A stretch of DNA of 46,866 bases, taken from the NCBI GenBank assembly GCA_013001045.1, contig JABDNG010000063.1, forward strand, positions 1 through 46,866. The letters run 5' to 3'. The first letter of the stretch is position 1. Each line of letters opens with the position of its first letter. The notes under the pieces are model-generated. The model worked only from the letters and a program-made list of their open reading frames with translations, searched no databases and was not told the origin of the DNA. The DNA comes from Woeseiaceae bacterium. GTDB taxonomy: Bacteria > Pseudomonadota > Gammaproteobacteria > Steroidobacterales > Woeseiaceae. Shown here in pieces: positions 1 through 9,025 of this stretch. Position numbers and translations under genes: made by a program.

Positions 1-656
1 ACCTCGTTGATCAGCAGGATGGCGGACACCCAGATGCCGACGGGCAGCGAAAATAATAGCAGCGCGCTGTCGATGGGCGCCCCCTGTAGCCATGCCGCGC
101 CGCTGACGGGCAAAACGCCGAAGGCGATAACAATGGCCGTCTCGCCAAGTCCCAGGGCGCTGAGCTTTAGCGGGCCGAGTGAGTACAGAACCGCGAGCGC
201 GACGCCGGCGATACCGAACAATAGAACGACGGGCCCCTTTTCCACGAACAGAGCCAATCCGGCCAGTGCCGCGAGAACCAGCAAGGCAACGCCGAGGCGC
301 GCCATGCGAGGTTGAGTAAGGATTCCCATCTGGATGAACCGGGAGCCCCCCGTGTGCGGGTAGATTCGCTGCTCGTTAAGACGATCCGTGCCGATTATTT
401 CGTCGCTGACATCGTTGAGGACGTTGCTGGCTGCGTGAACAGAGACCGTGGCGAGCAGGGCAAGCAGAAAGACGTACACGTCGATCTGGCCGGCCACATA
501 GGCACCCCAGGCCGTCCCGGCCAGGACCGGTAGAATCGACGCCGGGAAGAACTTCGGGCGTGTCGCATGGAACGCACGTTTCGCGGCCCTGGACAGCGAG
601 TTACCGGCGAAATCCTCCGTTGCCGGATTTATCGGTCGGGCAGATTGCTGAGGCAT
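1..656 (-). CDS. UbiA-family prenyltransferase, MenA-like (C-terminus outside window)
   Basis: Integral membrane prenyltransferase that would join a polyprenyl chain to an aromatic acceptor in quinone synthesis. The start at 656 reads MPQQSARP and the frame stays open to base 1, giving about 218 residues of an expected 290-310. The first Asp-rich motif is visible as N81-D82-V-S-D85 followed by G-T-D91; this D-x2-D-x5-D spacing resembles MenA (DHNA polyprenyltransferase) more than UbiA proper. A basic T-R-P-K-F segment near residue 33 precedes the first membrane helix, and several hydrophobic helices follow. The second Asp motif lies beyond the window. Family assignment is strong; the exact acceptor (naphthoate or another) is inferred. 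Confidence 0.82.
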   Translation of the reverse strand, partial: MPQQSARPINPATEDFAGNSLSRAAKRAFHATRPKFFPASILPVLAGTAWGAYVAGQIDVYVFLLALLATVSVHAASNVLNDVSDEIIGTDRLNEQRIYPHTGGSRFIQMGILTQPRMARLGVALLVLAALAGLALFVEKGPVVLLFGIAGVALAVLYSLGPLKLSALGLGETAIVIAFGVLPVSGAAWLQGAPIDSALLLFSLPVGIWVSAILLINE

Positions 657-903
657 CGAGTTTCCCTGCACTAATACGTCGGCTGGACGGAAGCCGAATT
701 TAAGCCATGACGAGCGTTAGTCGTGTGCCTTTTATACCGGAAACCCGCGACAGTTACATACGCGCTTTCCGATAGCATCCGGCGGGTAGGCCTCGCTGTC
801 CAGGAGGCTGTACAATGGAGCGCTTTGTCGCGGCCGCGACCCCCAGTGACGGCCGCCGACCCAGTCCAGACGATGGGACCAATATTGAACAGGACGATTG
901 ACC
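657..903. other. Divergent intergenic region, no gene seen
   Basis: About 250 bases between the divergently transcribed prenyltransferase and M3 peptidase genes. It should hold both promoters. A TACAAT hexamer around 811-816 could be a -10 element for the plus strand, but I see no convincing partner at -35. No RNA gene or convincing small ORF is visible. Confidence 0.4.
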
Positions 904-3069
904 ATGAAACTCAGCAACTTGTTTGGACTTGCTCTGATCGCCCTCGCGCTCGGCGCCTGCGGTGGCGGGGAAAGCGGCAGCGAGCCGCTGCCGAGCGGTG
1001 AGGACATTACCGTGACCGAGGCGGAACTTGCGAACAACCCCTTTATGGAGGAATGGACCACGCCTTATGGTGTGCCGCCGTTCGCCAGCATCGAGAATGG
1101 GCACTATATGCCAGCCATCAAGAAGGGCATTCTCGAGCTGCGCGCCGAGATCGCCGACATCGCCACGAATCCGGAAGCACCGACGTTTGACAACACGATA
1201 CTTGCGCTTGAGACCAGCGGGGAGACGCTGGATCGCGTTCGGTCGACTTTTGGCAATATCACCGGGACGGAGCTGGATGACGAATTGCGCGCCTTGCAAA
1301 CCGAAATCTACCCGATGCTCACGCGTGAATACGATGCGATTACGTTGAATGGCCCATTGTTCGATCGCATCCGGGCCGTCTATGAGCAATCGGACAGTCT
1401 CGGACTGGATGAACAGGACGCGCGCCTCCTTGAATTGCGGCATCGCAGCTTCGTGCGCGCAGGTGCGGCGCTGGCACCCGATGTAAAAGACAAGGTTGCG
1501 GAAATCAACGCCCAGATTTCCAGTGCGACCACGGAATTTGGTCAGAACCTGCTGGCCGCGACCAAGGCCTTCAAGCTCGAGCTCACGGATGAAGCACAGA
1601 CGGCCGGCTTGAGTCCGGATTTCAAAGCCTCAATTTGGGACGATGACGCGGGTGCCTGGGTGGTCGGTCTTAACCGCTCCGCGTATGAGACATTCATGAC
1701 GCAGTCTGAGAATCGGGAGCTCCGGGAGCAGCTTTTCAACGGCTATCGGTTGCGTGCATCCGAGGGCGAGCACGACAACGGTCCTATTGCGATCAAGATC
1801 GCGCAGCTGAGGGCGCAGCGTGCGGAACTCATGGGGTATGCGTCGCATGCGCATTATCAGCTCGAAACCCGCATGGCAAAGACCCCGAAAGGTGCCGAAG
1901 ACTTCCTGCTGCGAGTCTGGCGCCCGGGTCTCGAGCGCGCCAAGGAAGAACGCGCCGATATGCAGGCGATGATCGGCGACGAGTTCAAGTTTGCCGCTCA
2001 TGACTGGTGGCACTATGCCGAAAAAGTACGCAAAGCCCGTTTCGACCTCGACGAAAACGAGACCAAGCCGTACTTCGACCTTGAAAGGGTCAGAAGTGGC
2101 GCGTTTGAAATGGCTACCAGGCTGTTCGGGCTGACATTCAAACCTGTCGATGTCGACGGTTGGAACGCGGTCGTCACGTCTTACGACGTCATGGACGCCG
2201 ACGGCACGCACCTCGGACTCTTCATGACCGACATGTACGCGCGCGATTCCAAGCGAGGCGGCGCATGGATGAGCACCTATCGCAATGCATCAAATATCGC
2301 GGGCAAGACTATTCGGCCCATCGTAACGAACAACCTGAACCTTTCGACGCCACCGGAGGGCGAGCCCACGCTCATGCGGTTCTCGGAGGTCGAGACCTTG
2401 TTCCACGAATTCGGTCATGGCCTGCACGGCCTCATGACAAAGATCGACTACCCGATGTTCTCGGGTGTCGACGGCCCGCGTGATTACACCGAGTTCCCGG
2501 CGCAGATTCTCGAGCACTGGACTGCCGAGCCGGAAATGCTGGCCATTTACGCCCGACACTATGCGTCGGGCGACGTGATACCCGCGGAACTGGTTGAACG
2601 TATGCGAGTTGCGTCGAATTTCAACCAGGGTTTCACGACGACGGAGTACGTTGCCGCATCATTGCTTGATCTGCGCTGGCACATGCTCACGCCTGAAGAA
2701 GCGGCCGCAATAATGGATGCGCGGTCGTTTGAAACAAAGGTGCTGGTCGAGTACGGACTGATTGACGAAATCGAACCGCGCTACCGTTCGCAGTATTTCA
2801 GCCACATTTTCGCTGGCGGCTATTCTGCGGGCTATTACGCTTACCTATGGTCGGAAATCCTCGATGCTGACGGTTTTGCGGCGTTCAAGCAGGCCGAAGA
2901 TATCTTCGATCCGGAGACAGCGGCGCGCCTGAAGAAATGGGTTTATCAATCCGGCGGCCTGCGCGAAGCCGACGAGCTATACCGCAACTTCCGGGGGCGG
3001 GACCCGAGCATAGAACCGCTGCTCGAAGGCCGCGGCTTTGCCGTTGAGGAGGCGGGCGGCGGGACCTGA
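904..3069 (+). CDS. M3-family metallopeptidase lipoprotein (peptidyl-dipeptidase Dcp-like)
   Basis: Zinc oligopeptidase of the M3 (thimet/Dcp) family, probably clipping dipeptides from small peptides. From ATG 904 the protein is 721 residues, close to E. coli Dcp (about 680). An in-frame TTG lies at 898, but ATG 904 has AGGA about ten bases upstream and starts a clean lipoprotein signal with lipobox L-G-A-C19. The zinc site is H501-E-F-G-H505 followed by G-L-H-G, with E530 in T-E-F-P-A-Q as the likely third ligand. Unlike cytosolic Dcp it carries a lipoprotein signal, so it is probably membrane-anchored in the periplasm. It converges with the next gene (4 bases apart). Family certain; cleavage specificity inferred. 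Confidence 0.93.
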   Translation: MKLSNLFGLALIALALGACGGGESGSEPLPSGEDITVTEAELANNPFMEEWTTPYGVPPFASIENGHYMPAIKKGILELRAEIADIATNPEAPTFDNTILALETSGETLDRVRSTFGNITGTELDDELRALQTEIYPMLTREYDAITLNGPLFDRIRAVYEQSDSLGLDEQDARLLELRHRSFVRAGAALAPDVKDKVAEINAQISSATTEFGQNLLAATKAFKLELTDEAQTAGLSPDFKASIWDDDAGAWVVGLNRSAYETFMTQSENRELREQLFNGYRLRASEGEHDNGPIAIKIAQLRAQRAELMGYASHAHYQLETRMAKTPKGAEDFLLRVWRPGLERAKEERADMQAMIGDEFKFAAHDWWHYAEKVRKARFDLDENETKPYFDLERVRSGAFEMATRLFGLTFKPVDVDGWNAVVTSYDVMDADGTHLGLFMTDMYARDSKRGGAWMSTYRNASNIAGKTIRPIVTNNLNLSTPPEGEPTLMRFSEVETLFHEFGHGLHGLMTKIDYPMFSGVDGPRDYTEFPAQILEHWTAEPEMLAIYARHYASGDVIPAELVERMRVASNFNQGFTTTEYVAASLLDLRWHMLTPEEAAAIMDARSFETKVLVEYGLIDEIEPRYRSQYFSHIFAGGYSAGYYAYLWSEILDADGFAAFKQAEDIFDPETAARLKKWVYQSGGLREADELYRNFRGRDPSIEPLLEGRGFAVEEAGGGT

Positions 3070-3073
3070 TGGG

Positions 3074-3865
3074 TCAGAGCGAGAATCGAAGGATCGCCCA
3101 CCACAGTCCGGTAAGGCCGATCAGCAGGGAGCCCGGGCGGACGAGATAGCGCCGGTAGTTCGCAACTCCGGTCGGGTCCCGAAGGGCGCGACGCAGCATC
3201 GTGCCCAGCAGCGCTGCAGCGACGATGACGGTCAGCTGTCCAATCTCGACGCCGACATTGAAACCAATCAATGCGCTCCAGAACTGACCGGGCGGCAGGC
3301 CCAACTCGCCGAAGAAGCCCGCGAACCCGAGTCCGTGAATGAGTCCGAAGCCGAACACGACGACCGGGCGCCAGCTCGTCATCTCTTTGAACACGAGGTT
3401 TTCGATCGCGACAAACGCGATGGTCAATGCGATTAGCGGCTCAACAACCGACGCCGAGGGCGTAATGACACCCGTCGCTGCCAGCGCCAGCGTCGCGGTG
3501 TGCGCGACCGTAAATGCAGAAACCTGAATGACCAGCGCGCGCAGCCTGGTCGAGGCGAGAAATATCGCGAGCACGAACAGGATGTGGTCGGTGCCATCCG
3601 GCAGTATGTGTCCGACACCTATCGTGACGTACAGGGCTGCTGTCGACCAGAAGCTGCGCTCCATACCGGTCGCGTCCAGCAGCGGTTTCAGCTCGGCTTG
3701 ATTGACGTCTGCTTCGCTGTTGTTAAGTTCGGCAAGAGCGGCACAAAGGGCGGGATCGAGTCCATCCTCGCCCGGCGTGCAAAACTCGTCCTCGGGGTGC
3801 CCATGAGCTGCGACCGCAAAAAAAATCGCGGCCACTACCGCGGCCAGTTTCAGCTTGCCGCGCAC
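3074..3865 (-). CDS. HupE/UreJ-type membrane protein
   Basis: Multi-helix membrane protein of the HupE/UreJ_2 type, 263 residues from a GTG at 3865. That start lies 10 bases after the acyl-CoA dehydrogenase stop and gives a signal peptide ending near A-A-H-G-H. An ATG at 3937 is also in frame, but it lies inside the upstream gene and spoils the signal peptide. Visible family motifs are G-V-G-H-I-L-P-D-G-T-D-H, F-T-V-A-H-T, an E-N-L segment and F-G-L-I-H-G-L-G-F-A-G; the His and Asp residues inside helices suggest metal binding. Some relatives are linked to nickel uptake for hydrogenase or urease, but neither enzyme is encoded here, so the substrate is unknown. Probably co-transcribed with the upstream dehydrogenase. 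Confidence 0.8.
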   Translation of the reverse strand: MRGKLKLAAVVAAIFFAVAAHGHPEDEFCTPGEDGLDPALCAALAELNNSEADVNQAELKPLLDATGMERSFWSTAALYVTIGVGHILPDGTDHILFVLAIFLASTRLRALVIQVSAFTVAHTATLALAATGVITPSASVVEPLIALTIAFVAIENLVFKEMTSWRPVVVFGFGLIHGLGFAGFFGELGLPPGQFWSALIGFNVGVEIGQLTVIVAAALLGTMLRRALRDPTGVANYRRYLVRPGSLLIGLTGLWWAILRFSL

Positions 3866-3875
3866 GGGCTTAAGT

Positions 3876-5099
3876 TCAGTCCCGGTTGATATAAGGACGC
3901 AGTTCCCTCCGGGCGACAACCATGCGATGAACTTCATCGGGTCCGTCGGCAAAGCGCAATGTGCGGGCCGCTGCGTACATGGCGGCGAGCGGAAAGTCCT
4001 GCGACAGGCCAGCGGCCCCATGCATCTGGATCGCGTCATCGATGACATCAAGCGCAATGTTCGGGATGGCGGCCTTGATCTTTGAGATCCAGGTTTGCGC
4101 CTCCTGTACGCCTTCGGTGTCGATGACATGTGCGGCTTGCAAGGTCAGCAGCCGACCCATGTCGATGTTGATGCGAGCGTTTGCAATCACATCGTAGTTT
4201 CCGCCAAGTTTTGCCAGCGGCCTGCCGAAGGCCGTGCGCGAGACGGAGCGCTCACACATAAGCTTCAGTGCGCGCTCGGCCATGCCGACGGCGCGCATGC
4301 AGTGGTGGATTCGGCCAGGCCCTAGTCGCCCCTGCGCAATCTCAAAACCGCGGCCCGGTCCCAGGATGATGTTGGCTTCCGGGACACGAACATCTTTCAG
4401 AAGAATGTGCATATGACCGTGCGGTGCGTCGTCCGTATTGAAAACGTTCATGCCACGCACGATTTCGACGCCCGGTGCATCGATCGGAATCAGGATTTGT
4501 GAGTGTTGCGTATGACGGTTGTTCTCGGGGTTGGTCTTCACCATGCAAATGAGAACCTTGCAGCGCTTGTCGCCCGCGCCCGAGATGTAGGTCTTTTCGC
4601 CGTTGATGACCCACTCACCGTTCTTGAGCACGGCGGATGTCGAGATGTTGGTGGCATCGGATGACGCCACGTCGGGTTCCGTCATGGCAAAAGCGGACCG
4701 AATCTCGCCGTTGAGCAGCGGCTCGAGCCACTCAGCCTTTTGCTCGTCGCTTCCGTAGCGTTCGAGGACCTCCATATTGCCTGTGTCCGGCGCGCTGCAG
4801 TTGAATGCCTCGGCGGCCAAATGCGCGCGACCGGTCTCCTCCGCAAGCCAGGCGTACTCCACGGTGCTCAGGCCGTAGCCGCTTTCGCTGTCAGTGAGCC
4901 AGAAATTCCACAGGCCCTGCTCGCGCGCGGCGGACTTCAACCCCTCCAGGATTTCGGTCTGCCGCTCGGTGAGCGACCAGCGATCTCCTTTCGAAACTTC
5001 CTGCAGAAATTCCTCGTCGACGGGCAGCACCCGCTCGGTAATAAAAGTGCGGACGGCATCCAGTAAGGGTCGCACGCGGTCGCTGACTCCAAGATCCAT
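3876..5099 (-). CDS. Acyl-CoA dehydrogenase (ACAD10/11-like)
   Basis: FAD-dependent acyl-CoA dehydrogenase, 407 residues. ATG 5099 is chosen because AGGAAA sits just upstream and MDLGVSDR begins the helical N-terminal domain; an upstream in-frame start at 5186 would add about 29 residues with no family character. Signature segments are F-A-M-T-E-P-D-V-A-S-S-D (flavin and substrate loop), G-P-G-R-I-H-H-C-M-R, S-R-T-A-F-G-R-P-L and M-H-G-A-A-G-L-S. The C-terminal F-A-D-G-P-D-E-V-H places an Asp where medium-chain enzymes have the catalytic Glu, as in the ACAD10/11 group. It catalyses the first step of fatty or branched acyl-CoA beta-oxidation; chain length cannot be read from sequence. Divergent from the M1 peptidase and upstream of the HupE-like gene. 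Confidence 0.93.
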   Translation of the reverse strand: MDLGVSDRVRPLLDAVRTFITERVLPVDEEFLQEVSKGDRWSLTERQTEILEGLKSAAREQGLWNFWLTDSESGYGLSTVEYAWLAEETGRAHLAAEAFNCSAPDTGNMEVLERYGSDEQKAEWLEPLLNGEIRSAFAMTEPDVASSDATNISTSAVLKNGEWVINGEKTYISGAGDKRCKVLICMVKTNPENNRHTQHSQILIPIDAPGVEIVRGMNVFNTDDAPHGHMHILLKDVRVPEANIILGPGRGFEIAQGRLGPGRIHHCMRAVGMAERALKLMCERSVSRTAFGRPLAKLGGNYDVIANARINIDMGRLLTLQAAHVIDTEGVQEAQTWISKIKAAIPNIALDVIDDAIQMHGAAGLSQDFPLAAMYAAARTLRFADGPDEVHRMVVARRELRPYINRD

Positions 5100-5221
5100 G
5101 GTCTTTCCTGCTGAGATTGGGTTGCCCGATTCTACACGTCTGCTGCGACGGCTGCGCGTCTTGCATCGAAGTTGTATTAGAATCACGGGCCGGCAAATTG
5201 TCCGAGAGCTGAGACCATGTA

Positions 5222-7120
5222 ATGCGCGAAAAAATTCGATTGCTTTTTGTTCTAGTGATATTCCTTACCGCTTGCTCCGAGAAAATCGAGCAGGAGGACA
5301 GCTACGACCCGGCGCACGACTATTTTTCGTTCGCCAATACCGATCAGTTTGTAACCGAGCACCTGGCCCTGAACCTTAGGGTCGATTTCGAAGCGGAAGA
5401 ACTTCGCGGCAGCGCAACGCTTGCAATGCGCAAACTCGATGAAAGCGCTGAACAAATCGTGCTGGATACTCGCGACCTTGCCATCAACGATGTCCAGGTT
5501 TTGCTGGCGGACGGTGTGGCCCTGGCAGCGGAATACCGTTTGGGGGAAAGCGATCCGATCAAAGGCACGCCGCTGATTGTTAGCTTGCCCGCGGCCGCGA
5601 GGTCGTTGACGAACTTCGAGCTCAAGGTGCAGTACGTGACCAGCCCGGATTCAACCGCGCTGCAATGGTTACCCGCGAACCTGACAGCTGGCGGCAAACA
5701 TCCGCTGTTGTTCTCGCAGTCGCAGGCCATACATGCCCGCAGCTGGGTGCCCTTGCAGGACACGCCCTCGGTGCGCATAACCTACGAAGCGACGATCAGG
5801 ACGCCGCCGGAGCTCCTTGCGGTTATGAGCGCAAACAACGACCCGTTGACATCGCGGGGCGGCGACTACCAGTTCGAAATGCCGCAGCCGATCCCTTCGT
5901 ATTTGCTGGCGATTGCTGTTGGCAACATCTTCTTCGCGCCGCTGGGGGAGCAGACGGGTGTTTACGCCGAACCCGAGCTTCTGGATGCGTCGGTGTACGA
6001 ATTCGCCGACACGCAGGAAATGCTGGAGCAGGCTGAGGCACTTTTCGGCCCCTACGAGTGGGGCCGCTACGATCTGCTCGTTCTACCGCCTAGTTTTCCC
6101 TACGGCGGAATGGAAAACCCGCGGCTTTCTTTCATTACACCGAGCCTGCTCGCGGGAGACCGCAGCCTGGTTTCCGTTATCGCGCACGAACTGGCACATT
6201 CATGGTCCGGTAATCTCGTAACCAACGCGACCTGGCGCGATGGCTGGCTGAACGAGGGAATGACGAGTTACCTCGAGTCTCGACTCATGGAAGTCATTTA
6301 CGACAAGGACCGTGTCGACGAAGAGGGCGTCCTGTCGTACCAGGAGTTGTTGCAGAATTTCGAATGGGTGCCGCCGAAAATGCAGGCCCTGGCGCCGCGG
6401 CTGGATGCCGGCGACCCGGATAGTTTCCAGGGCACGATTCACTACATCAAGGGAGAGCTGTTCCTGCAGTACCTTGAAAATGCATTCGGACGTGAAGCAT
6501 TTGACGAATTCCTGTTCGCGTATTTCGACGAGTTCGCGTTCAAGACGATTACGACGGAACGATTCCTTGACTACCTCGATGAAAATCTGCTGCAGACAGA
6601 ATCGAGTGCCGTCAGTCGCGCGGACGCCGAGCAGTGGCTGTACCAGCCGGGACTACCCGACGACGCGCCCATGCCGAGTTCAACGACGCTGAACGAGGCA
6701 GAAGCGCTGGCGACGATCTGGTCTAAAGGGGAGATCGACGTTGCTGATATCCCCATACAAGACTGGAGCCCGCAGGCGACGGTGCACTTTATTAACAGTC
6801 TGCCCGCGGACGTTGCAGGCGACCGACTCAAAGCGCTCGACGACGGTCTGAATCTCAGCGACACGCGGAACGCCGAGATCGGGCGAGCGTGGTTCATCCA
6901 GGTTGCAGAACGGCGCTATACGCCCGCGTATGAGGCACTGGAAAGCTACCTGAACCGCTACGGACGGGGGCGATTGATCTTTCCGATCTACCTCGCGCTT
7001 GCGGGCAACGGCGCGGACCAGGAGCTTGCGCTCAAGATGTTCGAGGGCGCGCGCGCGGCTTATCATCCGTTGGCGGAATCGCGCATCGCGCGAGCGCTCG
7101 AAGCTGACGAGGTGGATTAG
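5222..7120 (+). CDS. M1-family aminopeptidase lipoprotein (leukotriene A4 hydrolase-like)
   Basis: Zinc aminopeptidase of the M1 family, 632 residues (human LTA4 hydrolase is 611). It has a lipoprotein signal with L-T-A-C18. The N-terminal beta-domain runs to about residue 230, then the catalytic domain: exopeptidase motif G295-G-M-E298-N, zinc site H322-E-L-A-H326 and third ligand E345 in W-L-N-E-G, exactly 18 residues after H326. A C-terminal helical domain completes the LTA4H-like architecture. It is likely anchored in the periplasm to trim amino acids from imported peptides, complementing the M3 peptidase nearby. Its TAG stop overlaps the stop of the convergent hydrolase gene. Confidence 0.94.
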   Translation: MREKIRLLFVLVIFLTACSEKIEQEDSYDPAHDYFSFANTDQFVTEHLALNLRVDFEAEELRGSATLAMRKLDESAEQIVLDTRDLAINDVQVLLADGVALAAEYRLGESDPIKGTPLIVSLPAAARSLTNFELKVQYVTSPDSTALQWLPANLTAGGKHPLLFSQSQAIHARSWVPLQDTPSVRITYEATIRTPPELLAVMSANNDPLTSRGGDYQFEMPQPIPSYLLAIAVGNIFFAPLGEQTGVYAEPELLDASVYEFADTQEMLEQAEALFGPYEWGRYDLLVLPPSFPYGGMENPRLSFITPSLLAGDRSLVSVIAHELAHSWSGNLVTNATWRDGWLNEGMTSYLESRLMEVIYDKDRVDEEGVLSYQELLQNFEWVPPKMQALAPRLDAGDPDSFQGTIHYIKGELFLQYLENAFGREAFDEFLFAYFDEFAFKTITTERFLDYLDENLLQTESSAVSRADAEQWLYQPGLPDDAPMPSSTTLNEAEALATIWSKGEIDVADIPIQDWSPQATVHFINSLPADVAGDRLKALDDGLNLSDTRNAEIGRAWFIQVAERRYTPAYEALESYLNRYGRGRLIFPIYLALAGNGADQELALKMFEGARAAYHPLAESRIARALEADEVD

Positions 7121-7935
7121 AAGCAGACGACCCTGGAGTGAGCGAACTCGCCGGGCTCTGCACAGTCGCTGACGGACGACTTGTCGGCGTCGAGGAATCG
7201 CCCGGTCTTGAGAAACGATTTTGTATTGCGAAAGACGACGTCGCCGCGCGTGATGTAGCGATGCGAATTGCCGACGACCAGGAAGTCGTCCATGCCATCT
7301 ACCTGCGTTGCCGCAACCGTCACCTTACCGTCGTCCGCATCGGGCAGCATCGCCGACATCCACGGGTTGATCGTGCCCGTTCCGGCGATGACGCCCAGTT
7401 CGAAATCAACGGGACCGAGTTGTGCCGGAATGCTGTTTGCGTCAGTACCCAGTTGCCAGCCGGCCGAGCCGCCGAACGCCGTTGCACCCGGCCAGCGCCG
7501 CGTGACATCGACAACTTCGCTGCCCTTATTGGGCGGGCCCAGCATCACGACGCGCCCGAGATCGTGGATTGGCACGCGCTCGTCTTCATAACGAAGCAGT
7601 ATTCCGCCAATCGAGTGTGTCACGAAGTGGATGCGGTTTGCCCCGGTGGCACGACACTCTGCAAGGCCCGTGCCGACGGCCAGCGGTGCGATTTCCTCAA
7701 TCGGACCGGACTGCGAGGGGTAGTCAACATTAGCCGTGGTGAAACCGGCATCCTGGAGCGCCTCGGCCATGGGCCGCATCGCCCGCCAGCTGCGATTAAG
7801 TCCATGCAAGAGCACAACGCACTCATTGCTGTCTGCTACCGGCACGAGCTGAGTACGTGGCGCGGTCGCGCAGGACGTCATCAGCCCGGCGCTAAGCACC
7901 AGCGCACAGGCAATTTTGCGGCGGCATAACTCCAT
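7117..7935 (-). CDS. Alpha/beta-hydrolase lipoprotein (lipase-like)
   Basis: Serine hydrolase of the alpha/beta fold, 272 residues from ATG 7935. It starts with a lipoprotein signal (G-L-M-T-S-C22); an in-frame start at 7977 would put extra polar residues before the signal and is less likely. V-V-L-L-H-G-L-N forms the oxyanion region and V-T-H-S-I-G-G the nucleophile elbow, with the Ser as nucleophile. G-P-P-N-K-G-S-E is typical of the EstA/LipB-like lipase group. A C-terminal G-N-S-H likely provides the catalytic His. Probably an outer-membrane or periplasmic esterase; the substrate is unknown. Confidence 0.85.
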   Translation of the reverse strand: MELCRRKIACALVLSAGLMTSCATAPRTQLVPVADSNECVVLLHGLNRSWRAMRPMAEALQDAGFTTANVDYPSQSGPIEEIAPLAVGTGLAECRATGANRIHFVTHSIGGILLRYEDERVPIHDLGRVVMLGPPNKGSEVVDVTRRWPGATAFGGSAGWQLGTDANSIPAQLGPVDFELGVIAGTGTINPWMSAMLPDADDGKVTVAATQVDGMDDFLVVGNSHRYITRGDVVFRNTKSFLKTGRFLDADKSSVSDCAEPGEFAHSRVVCF

Positions 7936-7981
7936 AGGCCGATTCTGCCTGAGCGAAATGCAATTAGCACCTGTCAATGTC

Positions 7982-8011
7982 TTGGTTTGGGGGGGATTTG
8001 ACCGGTAAATA
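7982..8011 (+). promoter_or_regulatory. Possible promoter for the NicO-type transporter
   Basis: TTGGTT (7982-7987) and TAAATA (8006-8011) are separated by 18 bases, 40 bases before the start of the metal transporter gene. A run of seven G residues fills part of the spacer. Weak match, offered only as a candidate. Confidence 0.25.
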
Positions 8012-8051
8012 CGTATCGCGCAGGAATCGCTGCCGGCGGTAGGCTGATGTA

Positions 8052-8762
8052 ATGAACGAAGCTCAGATTCTGTTACTGACAGCAGCGTCCATTGCGTTCC
8101 TGCATACGATACTGGGCCCGGATCACTACGTCGTTTTCACGGCGATGGGCAGGGCGCGCGGCTGGAGCCTGTCGCGGACCCTCCGGATAACCCTGTATTG
8201 CGGGATCGGCCATGTGCTCAGTTCGGTCGTGATCGGTGTCATTGGGCTGATGCTTGGGGCCCAATTGTCGTCACTTATCGCAATCGAGAGCATGCGAGGC
8301 AACCTGGCGGGCTGGGCATTGCTCGCATTCGGCCTCATGTACTTCGCCTGGGGCCTGCGCAAAGCAGGGCGCGGCCACTCCCACTCTCATGTACATGCAC
8401 ATGGCGAGGTCCTTCACGACCACGAGCATGATCATCACGACGAACACACCCACGTTCATGACCAGCGTGCCGGCAATTTCATTACACCGTGGGCAATCTT
8501 TGTCATTTTTGTCTTTGGACCTTGCGAGGCCCTCATTCCGTTATTCATGTATCCGGCGCTGCAACACAATGCCGGGCTCGTCGTCTGGGTCGCGATTGTG
8601 TTCGGGATTGTCACTTTGGCGACGATGCTGGCGCTGGTTGCGATCACGAGCGTCGGCCTTCGCGCGGTCAGGATCCCTGCGGTCAGCGGCCGCTATGCTC
8701 ACGCGGTCGCCGGCGCGGCTATCGCGCTGTGCGGTGGTGCCGTCAGTTTTGTCGGGGCCTGA
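8052..8762 (+). CDS. NicO/RcnA-like nickel-cobalt transporter with His-rich loop
   Basis: Membrane protein of 236 residues with about six helices. The first helix carries H18-T-I-L-G-P-D24-H25, a metal-binding arrangement like that of NicO/UreH-type transporters, and G-I-G-H54 follows in the next. A central hydrophilic loop (residues 109-137) has 13 histidines mixed with Asp and Glu, as in RcnA-type nickel and cobalt effluxers. It should move Ni2+ or Co2+ (perhaps Zn2+) across the inner membrane; direction is not decidable from sequence. No nickel enzyme is encoded nearby, which slightly favours efflux or homeostasis. It stands alone, divergent from the lipase-like gene. Confidence 0.82.
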   Translation: MNEAQILLLTAASIAFLHTILGPDHYVVFTAMGRARGWSLSRTLRITLYCGIGHVLSSVVIGVIGLMLGAQLSSLIAIESMRGNLAGWALLAFGLMYFAWGLRKAGRGHSHSHVHAHGEVLHDHEHDHHDEHTHVHDQRAGNFITPWAIFVIFVFGPCEALIPLFMYPALQHNAGLVVWVAIVFGIVTLATMLALVAITSVGLRAVRIPAVSGRYAHAVAGAAIALCGGAVSFVGA

Positions 8763-8871
8763 ACAGCGGCGTCCGGGAATCAGAGTCCTTCAACAATCAT
8801 CCAAGCCGTTACGGGCTGGTCTCCCGCGATGGGCAGACAGTACGTCCATAGCGCCCGCACCCTCTGCCCCG

Positions 8872-8931
8872 ATTGTCGTTGGTTGATCTGGATAAGACCT
8901 ATTGTTATATTGATAAGACTAAAACGACAAT
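8872..8931. repeat. Nested direct and inverted repeats, probable operator
   Basis: A perfect 9-base inverted repeat ATTGTCGTT (8872-8880) / AACGACAAT (8923-8931) encloses two perfect direct copies of GATAAGAC (8891-8898 and 8912-8919) spaced 21 bases, two helical turns. The repeats surround a sigma-70-like promoter (8883-8911). Likely binding sites for the regulator of the downstream catabolic operon, most plausibly its GntR/UTRA protein. Confidence 0.5.
8883..8911 (+). promoter_or_regulatory. Candidate promoter of the CoA-transferase/hyuAB operon
   Basis: TTGATC (8883-8888) and TATATT (8906-8911) with a 17-base spacer. One GATAAGAC repeat lies in the spacer and the other begins just after the -10, so a bound regulator would block or position polymerase. 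The leader to the start at 9026 would be about 105 bases. Confidence 0.45.
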
Positions 8932-9025
8932 AAACGAACAAGAAGCGACAAAGGCCGGCAACCGCGCAATCCAGACGCGGCGGCGCGGCTCCATTTCTCA
9001 AGAATTCTAAAAAGATGATGTTGAG

